Part shown: in pieces, positions 1-6,187 of the stretch
How positions within the stretch are numbered: position 1 is the first letter of the stretch
Layout of the letters: each line of letters starts with the position of its first letter
Source of the DNA: Syntrophales bacterium
Lineage (GTDB): Bacteria; Desulfobacterota; Syntrophia; Syntrophales; UBA5619
DNA length: 8,288 nucleotides
Assembly (NCBI GenBank): GCA_028712015.1
Contig: JAQTRB010000054.1
Coordinates: 1-8,288, forward strand
Reading direction: 5' to 3'
The notes under the pieces: model-generated
Database searches by the model: none
Seen by the model: only the letters and a program-made list of their open reading frames with translations
Told to the model about the DNA's origin: nothing
Translations under genes and position numbers: made by a program

Positions 1-50
1 CGCATCGCACGGCAAGCGATCCACTTCTTTGCGATCCCCGCTTTGCGTGT

Positions 51-77
51 AAAAGCCATTCCTCTCCAACGGCTTTT
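51..77 (-). terminator. Intrinsic terminator downstream of the SDR gene
   Basis: Read on the minus strand, AAAAGCCGTT and AATGGCTTTT form a 10-bp stem with one G-U pair around a 7-nt loop (GGAGAGG). It begins 8 nt past the reductase stop codon. The stem base has an A-run on one side and TTTT on the other, so it could work in both directions. The T-tract is short (TTTT then ACAC), so termination may be partial. Seen directly; the function is inferred from position and shape. Confidence 0.65.
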
Positions 78-85
78 CCCCACGG

Positions 86-874
86 TTATTTGGCAAGCAG
101 GCCGCCGTCGTTCACCACGACCTGTCCCGTCATGTAGGACGAGGCGTCCGAGGCCAGAAAAACGGCAAGCCCCTTCATGTCGTCGCGGTCCCCGATGCGT
201 CCGAGGGGGATCGTGGCGAGCGTCAGGTCAAGCGCGGCCTTGAATTCCGGTTTTTCAATGTAGGCCATCATGTCGGTTCGGAAGAAGCCGGGGGCGATGG
301 CATTGACGCGAATTTTATAGGGGGCAAGCTTAACGGCGAGGTTCATCGTCAGCAGATTGATCGCGGCCTTTGTCGAGTTGTAGGGCACGGCCGGGTGAAC
401 CAGCTCCTCCGATCCCCGGAACGCCATGACCGACGAGATGTTGATGATGTTTCCGCCCCCCTGATTTTTCATGATATTGGCGATCTTCTGGGTCAGAACC
501 CAAACGCCGCGGACATTGACGTTGAAGAGCTGATCCCATTTCTCCAACGGGAATTCCAACGTGGGCGCCCCCCAGGTCGCTCCGGCGTTGTTGACCAGGA
601 TGTCGATCCGCGGAAATTTCTCCAGTGCCGCCTGCAGCATGGCATCGATCGCCTCCGGACTTGCCATATCGCAGGCGATCGGAAAAACCTTCACGCCATA
701 CTCCTCGGCAAGGGCTTGTGCGGTTGCATCGAGGTTTTTCATTTTTCGGGAAGTCAAAATCAGATCCGCCCCCGCCTCCGCCAGCCCCGTGGCGATAAAT
801 TTCCCGATTCCCCTGCCGCCGCCCGTTACGAGGGCGACCCGTCCGTTCAGTCTGAATAGATCGTACAGTTTCAT
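86..874 (-). CDS. SDR-family NAD(P)-dependent oxidoreductase (FabG / gluconate 5-dehydrogenase-like)
   Basis: A 262-residue classical short-chain dehydrogenase/reductase, the usual length for the family, expected to be a cytosolic NAD(P)(H)-dependent carbonyl/alcohol oxidoreductase. The Rossmann cofactor motif TGGGRGIG is at residues 17-24, an acidic-residue motif CDM near 68-70 and NNAG at 95-98. The catalytic residues are Ser148 (in NISS), Tyr165 and Lys169 (YNSTK), followed by NAIAPGFFRTDM from 191 and the C-terminal signature MTGQVVVNDGG. The Ser to Tyr spacing is 17 residues rather than FabG's 13, caused by a small insertion (RGSEELVHPAVP) as seen in gluconate-dehydrogenase-like SDRs. 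Arg43 after the second strand (TSRK) hints at NADP(H). The start is the ATG at 874, preceded by GGAGG with a 5-nt spacer. There is no fatty-acid synthesis operon around it, so fabG is not assigned. The substrate cannot be read from the sequence. Confidence 0.93.
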   Translation of the reverse strand: MKLYDLFRLNGRVALVTGGGRGIGKFIATGLAEAGADLILTSRKMKNLDATAQALAEEYGVKVFPIACDMASPEAIDAMLQAALEKFPRIDILVNNAGATWGAPTLEFPLEKWDQLFNVNVRGVWVLTQKIANIMKNQGGGNIINISSVMAFRGSEELVHPAVPYNSTKAAINLLTMNLAVKLAPYKIRVNAIAPGFFRTDMMAYIEKPEFKAALDLTLATIPLGRIGDRDDMKGLAVFLASDASSYMTGQVVVNDGGLLAK

Positions 875-932
875 TCGAACCTCCGCATTGGAGATATTGG
901 ACCCGTGGCAAACGAGGATTCGCCGACGCCGC

Positions 933-970
933 CGGAGGGGATGCGGCCGGATGCTTGAAGCATCCCTCCG
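933..970. repeat. Overlapping inverted repeats forming two alternative hairpins
   Basis: In the 99-nt gap between yjgR and the SDR gene, the arms at 933-944 and 960-970 (CGGAGGGGATGC / GCATCCCTCCG) pair with a single bulged G. A perfect inner repeat, GGATGCT-TGA-AGCATCC (949-965), competes for the same right arm. Read on the plus strand the outer hairpin is followed by CTTTTATTT, so it resembles a terminator pointing against the flanking genes. Read on the minus strand it begins 3 nt after the yjgR stop and has no U-tract, so it is more likely a 3'-end stabiliser or a weak barrier to read-through into the SDR gene. The structure is seen; the function is open. Confidence 0.5.
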
Positions 971-973
971 CTT

Positions 974-2518
974 TTATTTGCGACGCGATCCGCCGCCAAG
1001 GATGGAGCCGAGGACGCCGCGAACAATCTCTCGCCCGACGGAGGAGCCGATGGTTCGCGCCACGCTTTTGGCCGCCGCCTGAACCAGGCCTTCGGATTTT
1101 CCTCCCCGCGGGCCGGTTCGTCCAAATAGAATGCTGCCCAGTGAGCCGCCCAGGCCGCCCAGCAATCCGCCATCGCCATTGCCGGCAGTCGTTTCGTCAG
1201 CTCTTCCGGGGGCAGCCGGTTGACCGCTTCCTATTCGAGCCTGGGTGTCGTCGCGCAGTTTTTCATAGGCCGATTCGCGATCGAGCGTCTGTTCATAATG
1301 ACCGTAAATCGTCGAACGTTTGATGGCGGCGGCTCGTTCATCCGCGCTCAGCGATCCGAGCCGTGAACCGGGAGCGATGACAAAGGAACGCTCCACCACA
1401 GCGGGCCGGCCTTTTTCATCGAGGAAGGAAACGAGGGCCTCGCCGACGCCCAGTTCCGTAATGGCCTGAACCGCGTCAAAGGCCGGATTGGCCCGCATGG
1501 TTTCCGCCGCGGTTTTGACCGCCTTCTGATCGCGCGGGGTGAAGGCGCGCAGCGCGTGCTGGACACGGTTGCCCAGCTGGCCGAGGACGGTTTCCGGAAT
1601 ATCCAGCGGATTCTGGGTGATAAAATAAACACCCACCCCCTTGGAACGAATCAATCGCACCACCTGTTCAATTTTTTCCAGCAAGGCCGGCGGGGCATCG
1701 TTGAACAGCAGATGGGCCTCGTCGAAGAAAAACAGCAGTTTCGGTTTATCCCGGTCGCCGACTTCAGGCAACTGTTCAAAGAGCTCGGACAGCATCCAGA
1801 GCAGAAAGGTCGAATACAGCTTGGGATTGTTATAGAGCTGATCGGCGGCGAGAATGTTGACGATGCCGCGGCCTTCGGCATCCGTCTGCATCAAATCCGC
1901 GATGTCCAGCATGGGCTCGCCGAAGAACTGATCGCCGCCCTGCCGCTCGATGGTCAAGAGCCCCCGTTGAATCGCGCCGACGGATGCGGCGGAGATGTTT
2001 CCATATTGCGTAATGAATTGCTTGGCATTGTCACCCACAAACTGGAGCATCGTCCGCAAGTCCTTCAGGTCCAGCAACAGCAGTTTGTGATCATCGGCTA
2101 TTTTGAACACCAGTTGCAGCACCCCTGATTGGGTTTCGTTGAGGTTCAGCAAACGTGACAGAAGCAGCGGGCCCATGTCGGATACGGTCGCCCGCACCGG
2201 ATGGCCGGACTTGCCGTATACATCCCAGAAAACCGTTGTGTTGGCGCGGGGAACAAAATCTTTTATACCGATGGATTCCAGGCGTTTGAGCAGCTTTTCC
2301 GAAGCGACGCCGGCCGCGCCGATACCCGAGAGATCCCCCTTGACGTCCGCCATGAAGACCGGAACCCCGATCGCGGAAAAGGATTCGGCGATTTTCTGCA
2401 AAGTGACCGTCTTTCCGGTGCCGGTGGCCCCGGTGATGAGACCGTGCCGATTGGCCATGTTCGGCAGCAAGGCGATCTCTTTTCCTTGAGACATTGCGAT
2501 GATCAGCGGTGCGCTCAT
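974..2518 (-). CDS. yjgR: YjgR/DUF853-family HerA-like P-loop ATPase
   Basis: A 514-residue soluble ATPase of the DUF853 family (E. coli YjgR), related to HerA/FtsK hexameric motor ATPases. Its physiological role is not established; it is usually called a helicase-like or uncharacterised NTPase. Walker A GATGTGKT is at residues 30-37, and Walker B with its following acid, LLFFFDEAH, is near 261-269. The family-specific blocks [38 protein letters not shown] and [23 protein letters not shown] are all present and in order. The C-terminal third carries a Gly-rich segment ([17 protein letters not shown]) and a basic end (SRRK), as is common in this family. The start is the ATG at 2518 because AAGGAG sits six bases before it; the upstream in-frame TTG at 2524 abuts the Shine-Dalgarno and is unusable. 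Two promoter-like elements precede it. The SDR gene follows after 99 nt and may be read through. Confidence 0.93.
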   Translation of the reverse strand: MSAPLIIAMSQGKEIALLPNMANRHGLITGATGTGKTVTLQKIAESFSAIGVPVFMADVKGDLSGIGAAGVASEKLLKRLESIGIKDFVPRANTTVFWDVYGKSGHPVRATVSDMGPLLLSRLLNLNETQSGVLQLVFKIADDHKLLLLDLKDLRTMLQFVGDNAKQFITQYGNISAASVGAIQRGLLTIERQGGDQFFGEPMLDIADLMQTDAEGRGIVNILAADQLYNNPKLYSTFLLWMLSELFEQLPEVGDRDKPKLLFFFDEAHLLFNDAPPALLEKIEQVVRLIRSKGVGVYFITQNPLDIPETVLGQLGNRVQHALRAFTPRDQKAVKTAAETMRANPAFDAVQAITELGVGEALVSFLDEKGRPAVVERSFVIAPGSRLGSLSADERAAAIKRSTIYGHYEQTLDRESAYEKLRDDTQARIGSGQPAAPGRADETTAGNGDGGLLGGLGGSLGSILFGRTGPRGGKSEGLVQAAAKSVARTIGSSVGREIVRGVLGSILGGGSRRK

Positions 2519-2524
2519 TTTCAA

Positions 2525-2530
2525 CTCCTT
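2525..2530 (-). promoter_or_regulatory. Ribosome binding site that fixes the yjgR start
   Basis: AAGGAG on the minus strand lies 6 nt before the ATG at 2518 and directly touches the in-frame TTG at 2524. This decides for the ATG, giving an N-terminus MSAPLIIA that matches the family pattern. Confidence 0.8.
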
Positions 2531-2549
2531 CTGTGGATCGGGTTTATTT

Positions 2550-2642
2550 TCAATCGTTTCGGGAAACTTCGGACTTCGAAGAGGACATGCTACAGAAGGT
2601 ATATTTATCGGTCAATTGGGTCGGTAAGTCTACGTTCCTCAT
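2550..2642 (-). CDS. Possible 30-codon leader ORF upstream of yjgR
   Basis: A short minus-strand frame of 30 codons starts at the ATG at 2642 ([10 protein letters not shown]...) and ends with TGA at 2550-2552, 31 nt before the yjgR ATG. It has no Shine-Dalgarno. The A of its ATG falls 7 nt after the -10 box (TATACT) of the best promoter in this gap, so the transcript is predicted to begin on or next to the start codon, as in leaderless mRNAs. The peptide is hydrophilic and Ser/Thr-rich towards its end ([13 protein letters not shown]). It has no signal peptide or hydrophobic stretch, and no run of one amino acid of the classical attenuator kind. I do not recognise it. The frame could be chance; only its fit to the predicted transcription start makes it notable. 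Confidence 0.25.
   Translation of the reverse strand: MRNVDLPTQLTDKYTFCSMSSSKSEVSRND
2587..2615 (-). promoter_or_regulatory. Promoter P2 upstream of yjgR (sigma70-like)
   Basis: On the minus strand, TTGACC (2610-2615), a 17-nt spacer and TAGCAT (2587-2592). It lies about 70 nt from the yjgR ATG and inside the possible leader ORF, so a transcript from here would lack that ORF's start. The -10 is weaker than that of P1. Confidence 0.45.
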
Positions 2643-2648
2643 GGTAGA

Positions 2649-2677
2649 AGTATATGGAGAAGGCTTTCCTGTGTCAA
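2649..2677 (-). promoter_or_regulatory. Promoter P1 upstream of yjgR (sigma70)
   Basis: On the minus strand, a perfect TTGACA (2672-2677), a 17-nt spacer and TATACT (2649-2654, 5 of 6 consensus bases). The expected start of transcription is at about 2642. It is the closest match to the sigma70 consensus in the window and lies in an AT-richer gap, oriented towards yjgR. Confidence 0.75.
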
Positions 2678-2789
2678 TTGAATTATCGCCTGAAATCTAC
2701 ACCTCTTCGGTAATATTTCCCAATGAGGCCGCTAGTGACCGGAACAGCAAATGAGGAAAAGCCAAATAAAAGAGAAGATCAGGATAGTC

Positions 2790-4319
2790 TTATCGATATT
2801 CCACAACAAACGTCTCTTCCGTTCTCGGGACCTCCTTGTCATACCCGTCCAATGCGACAAGTCGCACGGTATAGATGCCGGGATGGACGTTCATGGCATT
2901 GAAATCGAATTCGTGCTCGAACTCAAAGATTGAATAAAAAAGCCGGTCCGGCTCTGACTGGGTGTACACTCTCCCCAGATTAATATCGCGGGTAACAACG
3001 GCGATTTCGGCCCCCTGAGTGTCCTTTATTTGGTAACGAACCTTTGAAATCCGGTTGTCGGCGGCATAATAGAGATACGATGTTTCTGTAACCGTGGTCG
3101 GTATAGGCGCGACAACGCCAAAAACGGATAATTCCTCGCCGGTTTTCATTTCGATGCCGTCTGCAACATCGAGATCAAGGGTCCTGGGCGTCTTGTCGTA
3201 GAGATTGTATCGGTTATCCCCGTCCCCTGTGCCGATCATTCTGGTCTCGGCCCTCGTGAGCACCAACCGGTCACCCCGATCGAACTGGACAATGGAGCCA
3301 TCGATCGTCTTCTCCTCTGACGCCATCGTGGTATAGGTAATCTCGGGTTCTCCGATATCATAGCGGAAAAAGAAGGTGTTCGGGCTGTCAATAACCTCCG
3401 TCAGCAGCGCCTTGCCGATTTCGAGACGGGAGGTGGTGCCGGTTTCGACAAGATTATAGAGGATAAAACCGATCTTGGCATTGTCCGGGGTGCCGTACGA
3501 TGTGCCGTCGACCGTGTTTACGACCTCCAGAGAGTTCTGCGGTCTCCAGCGCTTATCGATCTTGTAGTTTCCTACGGAGTAACCTTCGGGGAAAAAATAG
3601 CCGGAAAAGGGATCCAGAAACATCCTGTAGCCGTTTTTCGTTGCATAGGCAACAAATTTGCTACTATGATTCGCGGGTTGGAAGGCGCCGAATAATTTGA
3701 ACATGGGTTCAAAATAGAGATTCATCGTCTCGCTCTGCAGAACTGTATTCCCCGAAAAGGCCGTCACCCGAAGGGTGTAAACCCCCTGTGTCAGATCCGT
3801 CAGCGGGGCTCCTGCGGAATCATTATAGTCGGTATCGAAATCCTTTGTGGCCCCACCCAGAATGATCCCTCCGAAATAGGTCTTGGTGACCAGGACCTTG
3901 TTGCCCGGATAGTAGAATCCTCCCGGATCGTTGACCAGGTCCGGGGCCTTGTTCAGGTTCCAGCCCGAGCCGTTTGAGTAGCCTGACTCGATAGCGCTGC
4001 CTGGCGTTACTCCGGTCTCGTCCACGTGACTTTCAATCAACCGTATGGGATCGCCCCATGCGTTTTCTCCTCGGAAAAGCTCTATTCTTACATTTCCAAT
4101 TCTTGGAGCGCCCTCTTCGAAATACCCCACCACGTAAAAATCCCTCTTCTCGCCAAAATACCGCTCACTCTGGCTGGGCACGGCAATGGTGAAAATCTTT
4201 TTTGAAGCGTCCGGACCCGAATCTGAGCATGACAGGGTAAAAAACAGGCACAGAAGTGCTCCGAACGGAACGAGGCGCTTTGCGAAAAAAACAATCCTTT
4301 GAATCGATCGCATTTTCAT
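2790..4319 (-). CDS. Unrecognised secreted protein, probable lipoprotein, with duplicated beta-rich module
   Basis: I do not recognise this 509-residue protein. The start is the ATG at 4319, chosen because GGGAG lies 5 nt upstream; a frame extension to 4388 has no such site and would bury the signal peptide. Residues 1-31 form a typical export signal: basic (MKMRSIQRIVFFAKR), then hydrophobic (PFGALLCLFFTLS), then Cys31. The lipobox-like TLSC is imperfect at -3 (Thr), so lipidation is likely rather than certain. The mature part has many short beta-type stretches and many aromatic residues. Two segments look like copies of one pattern. In the first, residues 43-84 (containing GEKRDFYVVGYF and RIGNVRIELF) lead to a closing strand pair at 178-205 (GVYTLRVTAFSG). 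In the second, about 380-440 (TGEELSVFGVV, RISKVRYQIKD) lead to 480-509 (GIYTVRLVALDG). This suggests Ig-like or FN3-like domains, as inference. No catalytic motif is visible. It stands alone between a terminated tRNA gene and yjgR, and no promoter is clear. Confidence 0.85.
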   Translation of the reverse strand: MKMRSIQRIVFFAKRLVPFGALLCLFFTLSCSDSGPDASKKIFTIAVPSQSERYFGEKRDFYVVGYFEEGAPRIGNVRIELFRGENAWGDPIRLIESHVDETGVTPGSAIESGYSNGSGWNLNKAPDLVNDPGGFYYPGNKVLVTKTYFGGIILGGATKDFDTDYNDSAGAPLTDLTQGVYTLRVTAFSGNTVLQSETMNLYFEPMFKLFGAFQPANHSSKFVAYATKNGYRMFLDPFSGYFFPEGYSVGNYKIDKRWRPQNSLEVVNTVDGTSYGTPDNAKIGFILYNLVETGTTSRLEIGKALLTEVIDSPNTFFFRYDIGEPEITYTTMASEEKTIDGSIVQFDRGDRLVLTRAETRMIGTGDGDNRYNLYDKTPRTLDLDVADGIEMKTGEELSVFGVVAPIPTTVTETSYLYYAADNRISKVRYQIKDTQGAEIAVVTRDINLGRVYTQSEPDRLFYSIFEFEHEFDFNAMNVHPGIYTVRLVALDGYDKEVPRTEETFVVEYR

Positions 4320-4581
4320 GGCATCTCCCTTCAGTCCCGGCCGGGGTCGGTAATCTGCAATCGGTGGCGCTCTGTATCGCGGGTGCAAGACGCAGGGGGA
4401 CCAACACAGCCTTCCAAAATCACTGCGCCTTTAACCCGTAACCCACAACTGATCAAATGTGAAAAAAAGCCATGAGTGACTTGCATGTCGGTCAAAAATG
4501 GGGGGACCACAAAATTCTGTTGATGTGAAAAGATTTTTATCTTGTCGTCGAAGCTGTTTTCCGTAAACAGCGACCAAGCCT
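4320..4581. other. Non-coding spacer between the lipoprotein gene and the tRNA terminator
   Basis: No convincing gene lies in these 262 nt. It must hold the lipoprotein promoter, but no strong one is visible; the best minus-strand candidate is TTGATC, 17 nt, TAAAGG, which is weak. It contains two copies of ATGTGAAAA (4457-4465, 4523-4531), two of GGGGGACCA (4395-4403, 4501-4509) and an inverted repeat GCTGTTT-TCCGT-AAACAGC (4553-4571). These may be protein-binding sites or chance. Confidence 0.5.
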
Positions 4582-4619
4582 AAAACAAAAAAAGGGCTAA
4601 CCCCGCTCTGAGCTAACCC
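4582..4619 (-). terminator. Intrinsic terminator after tRNA-Leu
   Basis: On the minus strand GGGTTAGCTC (4610-4619) pairs over 10 bp with GGGTTAGCCC (4594-4603), including three G-U pairs, around the loop AGAGCG. A TTTTTTTGTTTT tract (4582-4593) follows. It begins 9 nt after the tRNA's CCA end, the expected place for the end of the tRNA transcript. Confidence 0.88.
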
Positions 4620-4628
4620 TCTGTTTTT

Positions 4629-4715
4629 TGGTGCCGAAGGCCGGACTTGAACCGGCACGGGTTGTGCCCACTACCCCCTCAAGATAGCGTGTCTACCAGA
4701 TTCCACCACTTCGGC
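4629..4715 (-). tRNA. tRNA-Leu (anticodon GAG)
   Basis: The 87-nt sequence folds as a class II tRNA: acceptor GCCGAAG/CTTCGGC, a D-arm with GGTAGA, anticodon stem CTATC/GGTAG with loop TTGAGGG giving anticodon GAG, a long variable arm (GGG/CCC) and a T-arm GCCGG-TTCAAGT-CCGGC. The discriminator is A, as leucine tRNAs require, and CCA is encoded. It should read CUC and CUU codons. It lies downstream of secG, as leuU (the same isoacceptor) does in E. coli, and has its own promoter and terminator here. Confidence 0.97.
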
Positions 4716-4767
4716 ATTTGCGTTTGATCCGGCCGCCCCGCATTCCTAAAGGAGCGATTCCGCCGGG

Positions 4768-4796
4768 AACTTATCCGTTTCAAATGGCTTTGTCAA
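4768..4796 (-). promoter_or_regulatory. Promoter of tRNA-Leu(GAG)
   Basis: On the minus strand, a perfect TTGACA (4791-4796), a 17-nt spacer and TAAGTT (4768-4773), then a GC-rich stretch CCCGGCGG. The start would be about 45 nt before the tRNA. The weak -10 with a GC-rich discriminator is the pattern of stable-RNA promoters under stringent (ppGpp) control; applying that here is inference. Confidence 0.65.
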
Positions 4797-4841
4797 TACC
4801 CAATCGGCCAAGCGGAAGAGCGTCCAAATCTTGCCCACGGC

Positions 4842-5210
4842 CTATTTCGTCGTTTGCGGCGCGGCCGGGGCTGGAGAAGCCGGAGCGGCTGCCGGTACGG
4901 CGGCGGCGGGCGTACCCGATGCCGGCATCGGGGCGGTCTGCTGCGCAACCGGTTTGGCGGCGCCTTCCATCAGCGAGCTTCCCTTGCGGGATGCCGAGTA
5001 AGATAAGCTCAAGGAGGTCAACATGAATATCACGGCGACCGCGGTCGTCATTTTCCCCAGAAACGTTCCCGGACCGCTGCTTCCGAAGATCGTCTGGCTG
5101 GACCCGCCGAATACGGCGCCCATGTTTGCGCCTTTTCCCGCCTGCAACAGCACGACGAGAATCAGGACGATACATACGGTCACATGCACGATGGTGATCA
5201 GAATCTGCAC
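4842..5210 (-). CDS. secG: Preprotein translocase subunit SecG
   Basis: A 122-residue inner-membrane protein, the small subunit of the SecYEG channel, which assists SecA-driven protein export. It has two transmembrane helices (about residues 4-23 and 52-72) separated by the conserved LLQAGKGANMGAVFGGSSQ loop (21-39) and FGSSGPGTFLGKMT. After about residue 75 comes a low-complexity Ala/Pro-rich tail (for example AAAVPAAAPASPAPAAP), typical of the variable SecG C-terminus. The start is GTG at 5210, 4 nt after the tpiA stop; AGGGG from the end of tpiA is the likely ribosome binding site, so translation may be coupled. The neighbours tpiA and tRNA-Leu support the call. Confidence 0.97.
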   Translation of the reverse strand: MQILITIVHVTVCIVLILVVLLQAGKGANMGAVFGGSSQTIFGSSGPGTFLGKMTTAVAVIFMLTSLSLSYSASRKGSSLMEGAAKPVAQQTAPMPASGTPAAAVPAAAPASPAPAAPQTTK

Positions 5211-5214
5211 TTTT

Positions 5215-5982
5215 TCATACCCCTTGTATGGATTGATATCCGATCAGCTGGACAAAAGACTCGACGTCCAAGCTGGCCCCTCCGACCAACGCCCCGTTGA
5301 TGTTCGGCCGGCGCATCAAATCGGCGATATTCTTCGGCGTGACGCTTCCCCCGTAGAGAATGGCGATTTCCGCCGCCCGTTCCCTTCCATACCGGCCGGC
5401 GATCCATTCCCGGATCAGCAGATGTGCCTCTTCCGCCTGTTCCGGGGTGGCCGTTCTGCCGGTACCGATCGCCCAGACCGGTTCGTAGGCGAGCAGCGCG
5501 CGGCTTATATCATCAGGGTTCAAATTATTCAACCCCTCTTTTAATTGCCGTTCCACGACGATTTGCATCCGGTCCTCTTCCCGCTCCTGCAGGGTTTCCC
5601 CAATGCAAAAGATCGGTCTCAGATCCGCCGAGAGGGCGGCCCGGAGCTTCCGGTGGATGATCTGATTCCCTTCGCCGAAGAGGGTACGCCGCTCCGAGTG
5701 GCCGACAATCACGAACGCGCAGCCGGATTCGCGGATCATCCCTGCGGATATTTCCCCGGTAAATGCCCCTTTCTCCGCTTCGTGGAGATTCTGAGCGGCC
5801 AAACGGACCGGCGATTCCCGAAGAACCTCCGCCACGGCCTGCAGCGCCGTGAAGGGAGGGGCGATGATGACCTCCGCCTGCGGGGGGGCGACAAGCGCAT
5901 TCCGAAGGCGAGTGGCAAAATCGATCGCCTCGGCAACCGTTTTGTTCATTTTCCAGTTTCCGGCGATGACGGGGCGAACCAT
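5215..5982 (-). CDS. tpiA: Triosephosphate isomerase
   Basis: A cytosolic (beta/alpha)8 enzyme of 255 residues interconverting dihydroxyacetone phosphate and glyceraldehyde 3-phosphate in glycolysis and gluconeogenesis. All key residues are present: Asn9 and Lys11 (AGNWKMN), His95 in GHSERR, catalytic Glu167 in AYEPVWAIGTG with the adjoining flexible loop 6 (GTGRTA), and the phosphate-binding GGS at 211-213 and GG at 234-235. The length is normal (about 250). The start is the ATG at 5982 with GGAGG (5991-5995) 8 nt upstream; an in-frame TTG at 6063 would add 27 non-homologous residues lying almost at the predicted transcription start. It is first in a tpiA-secG unit; gapA and pgk, often upstream, are absent, and a divergent gene lies there instead. 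Confidence 0.98.
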   Translation of the reverse strand: MVRPVIAGNWKMNKTVAEAIDFATRLRNALVAPPQAEVIIAPPFTALQAVAEVLRESPVRLAAQNLHEAEKGAFTGEISAGMIRESGCAFVIVGHSERRTLFGEGNQIIHRKLRAALSADLRPIFCIGETLQEREEDRMQIVVERQLKEGLNNLNPDDISRALLAYEPVWAIGTGRTATPEQAEEAHLLIREWIAGRYGRERAAEIAILYGGSVTPKNIADLMRRPNINGALVGGASLDVESFVQLIGYQSIQGV

Positions 5983-5990
5983 TCTTCTCT

Positions 5991-5995
5991 CCTCC
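5991..5995 (-). promoter_or_regulatory. Ribosome binding site of tpiA
   Basis: GGAGG on the minus strand with an 8-nt spacer to the ATG at 5982. It fixes the start at MVRPVIAGNWK and excludes the 27-residue extension. Confidence 0.85.
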
Positions 5996-6074
5996 AGACC
6001 AAAAGGATGGCGGCCGCGCGGAAAAATCCTCGATCCGGCGCACGACCGCTCCGGTTGAATCAACGTTTTGCCGG

Positions 6075-6103
6075 ATCATAGACAGGCCGCCGGTATTCGT
6101 CAA
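6075..6103 (-). promoter_or_regulatory. Promoter of tpiA-secG (sigma70)
   Basis: On the minus strand, TTGACG (6098-6103), a 17-nt spacer and TATGAT (6075-6080), each one base from consensus. Transcription should start near 6068, giving an mRNA leader of about 85 nt. No operator or riboswitch is recognised in that leader. Confidence 0.8.
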
Positions 6104-6187
6104 TCTATTTTTTATGCGGCTTGTTGCATGTGCCGGCGGGAATTTTTTGAATTGCATTCTCCGGGCTTTCGAATTAATCTGACCGGC

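Noticed and set aside
395..859. Long plus-strand frames antisense to the SDR gene
   Set aside because: Shadow frames of a GC-rich gene; the minus strand carries every SDR motif in order.
1556..2128. 190-codon plus-strand frame inside yjgR
   Set aside because: Antisense shadow of a strongly conserved ATPase frame, with no ribosome binding site or family motifs of its own.
2509..2754. Plus-strand frame of 81 codons (or 55 codons from the ATG at 2587, preceded by GAGGAC) in the gap between yjgR and the lipoprotein gene
   Set aside because: It looks somewhat protein-like, but it lies across two good minus-strand promoters and the yjgR ribosome binding site, the Shine-Dalgarno spacing is too short, and I recognise no family. 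Overlap with regulatory DNA is the better explanation.
2751..2933. 60-codon plus-strand frame overlapping the previous one by ATGA
   Set aside because: Most of it is antisense to the 3' end of the lipoprotein gene, whose frame is clearly coding; the ATGA junction is most likely chance.
4553..4571. LexA (SOS) box, from CTGTTTTCCGTAAACAG
   Set aside because: The spacing between CTG and CAG is 11, not the 10 of the gammaproteobacterial box, and the centre lacks the alternating TA core.
4594..4619. tRNA-like string GGTTAGCTCAGAGC after tRNA-Leu, suggesting a tRNA remnant
   Set aside because: The resemblance to a D-arm is explained by the terminator stem; there is no acceptor, anticodon or T-arm around it.
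4320..4715. tRNA-anchored genomic island with att sites
   Set aside because: No integrase, no second copy of the tRNA 3' end in the window, and the tRNA keeps its own intact terminator.
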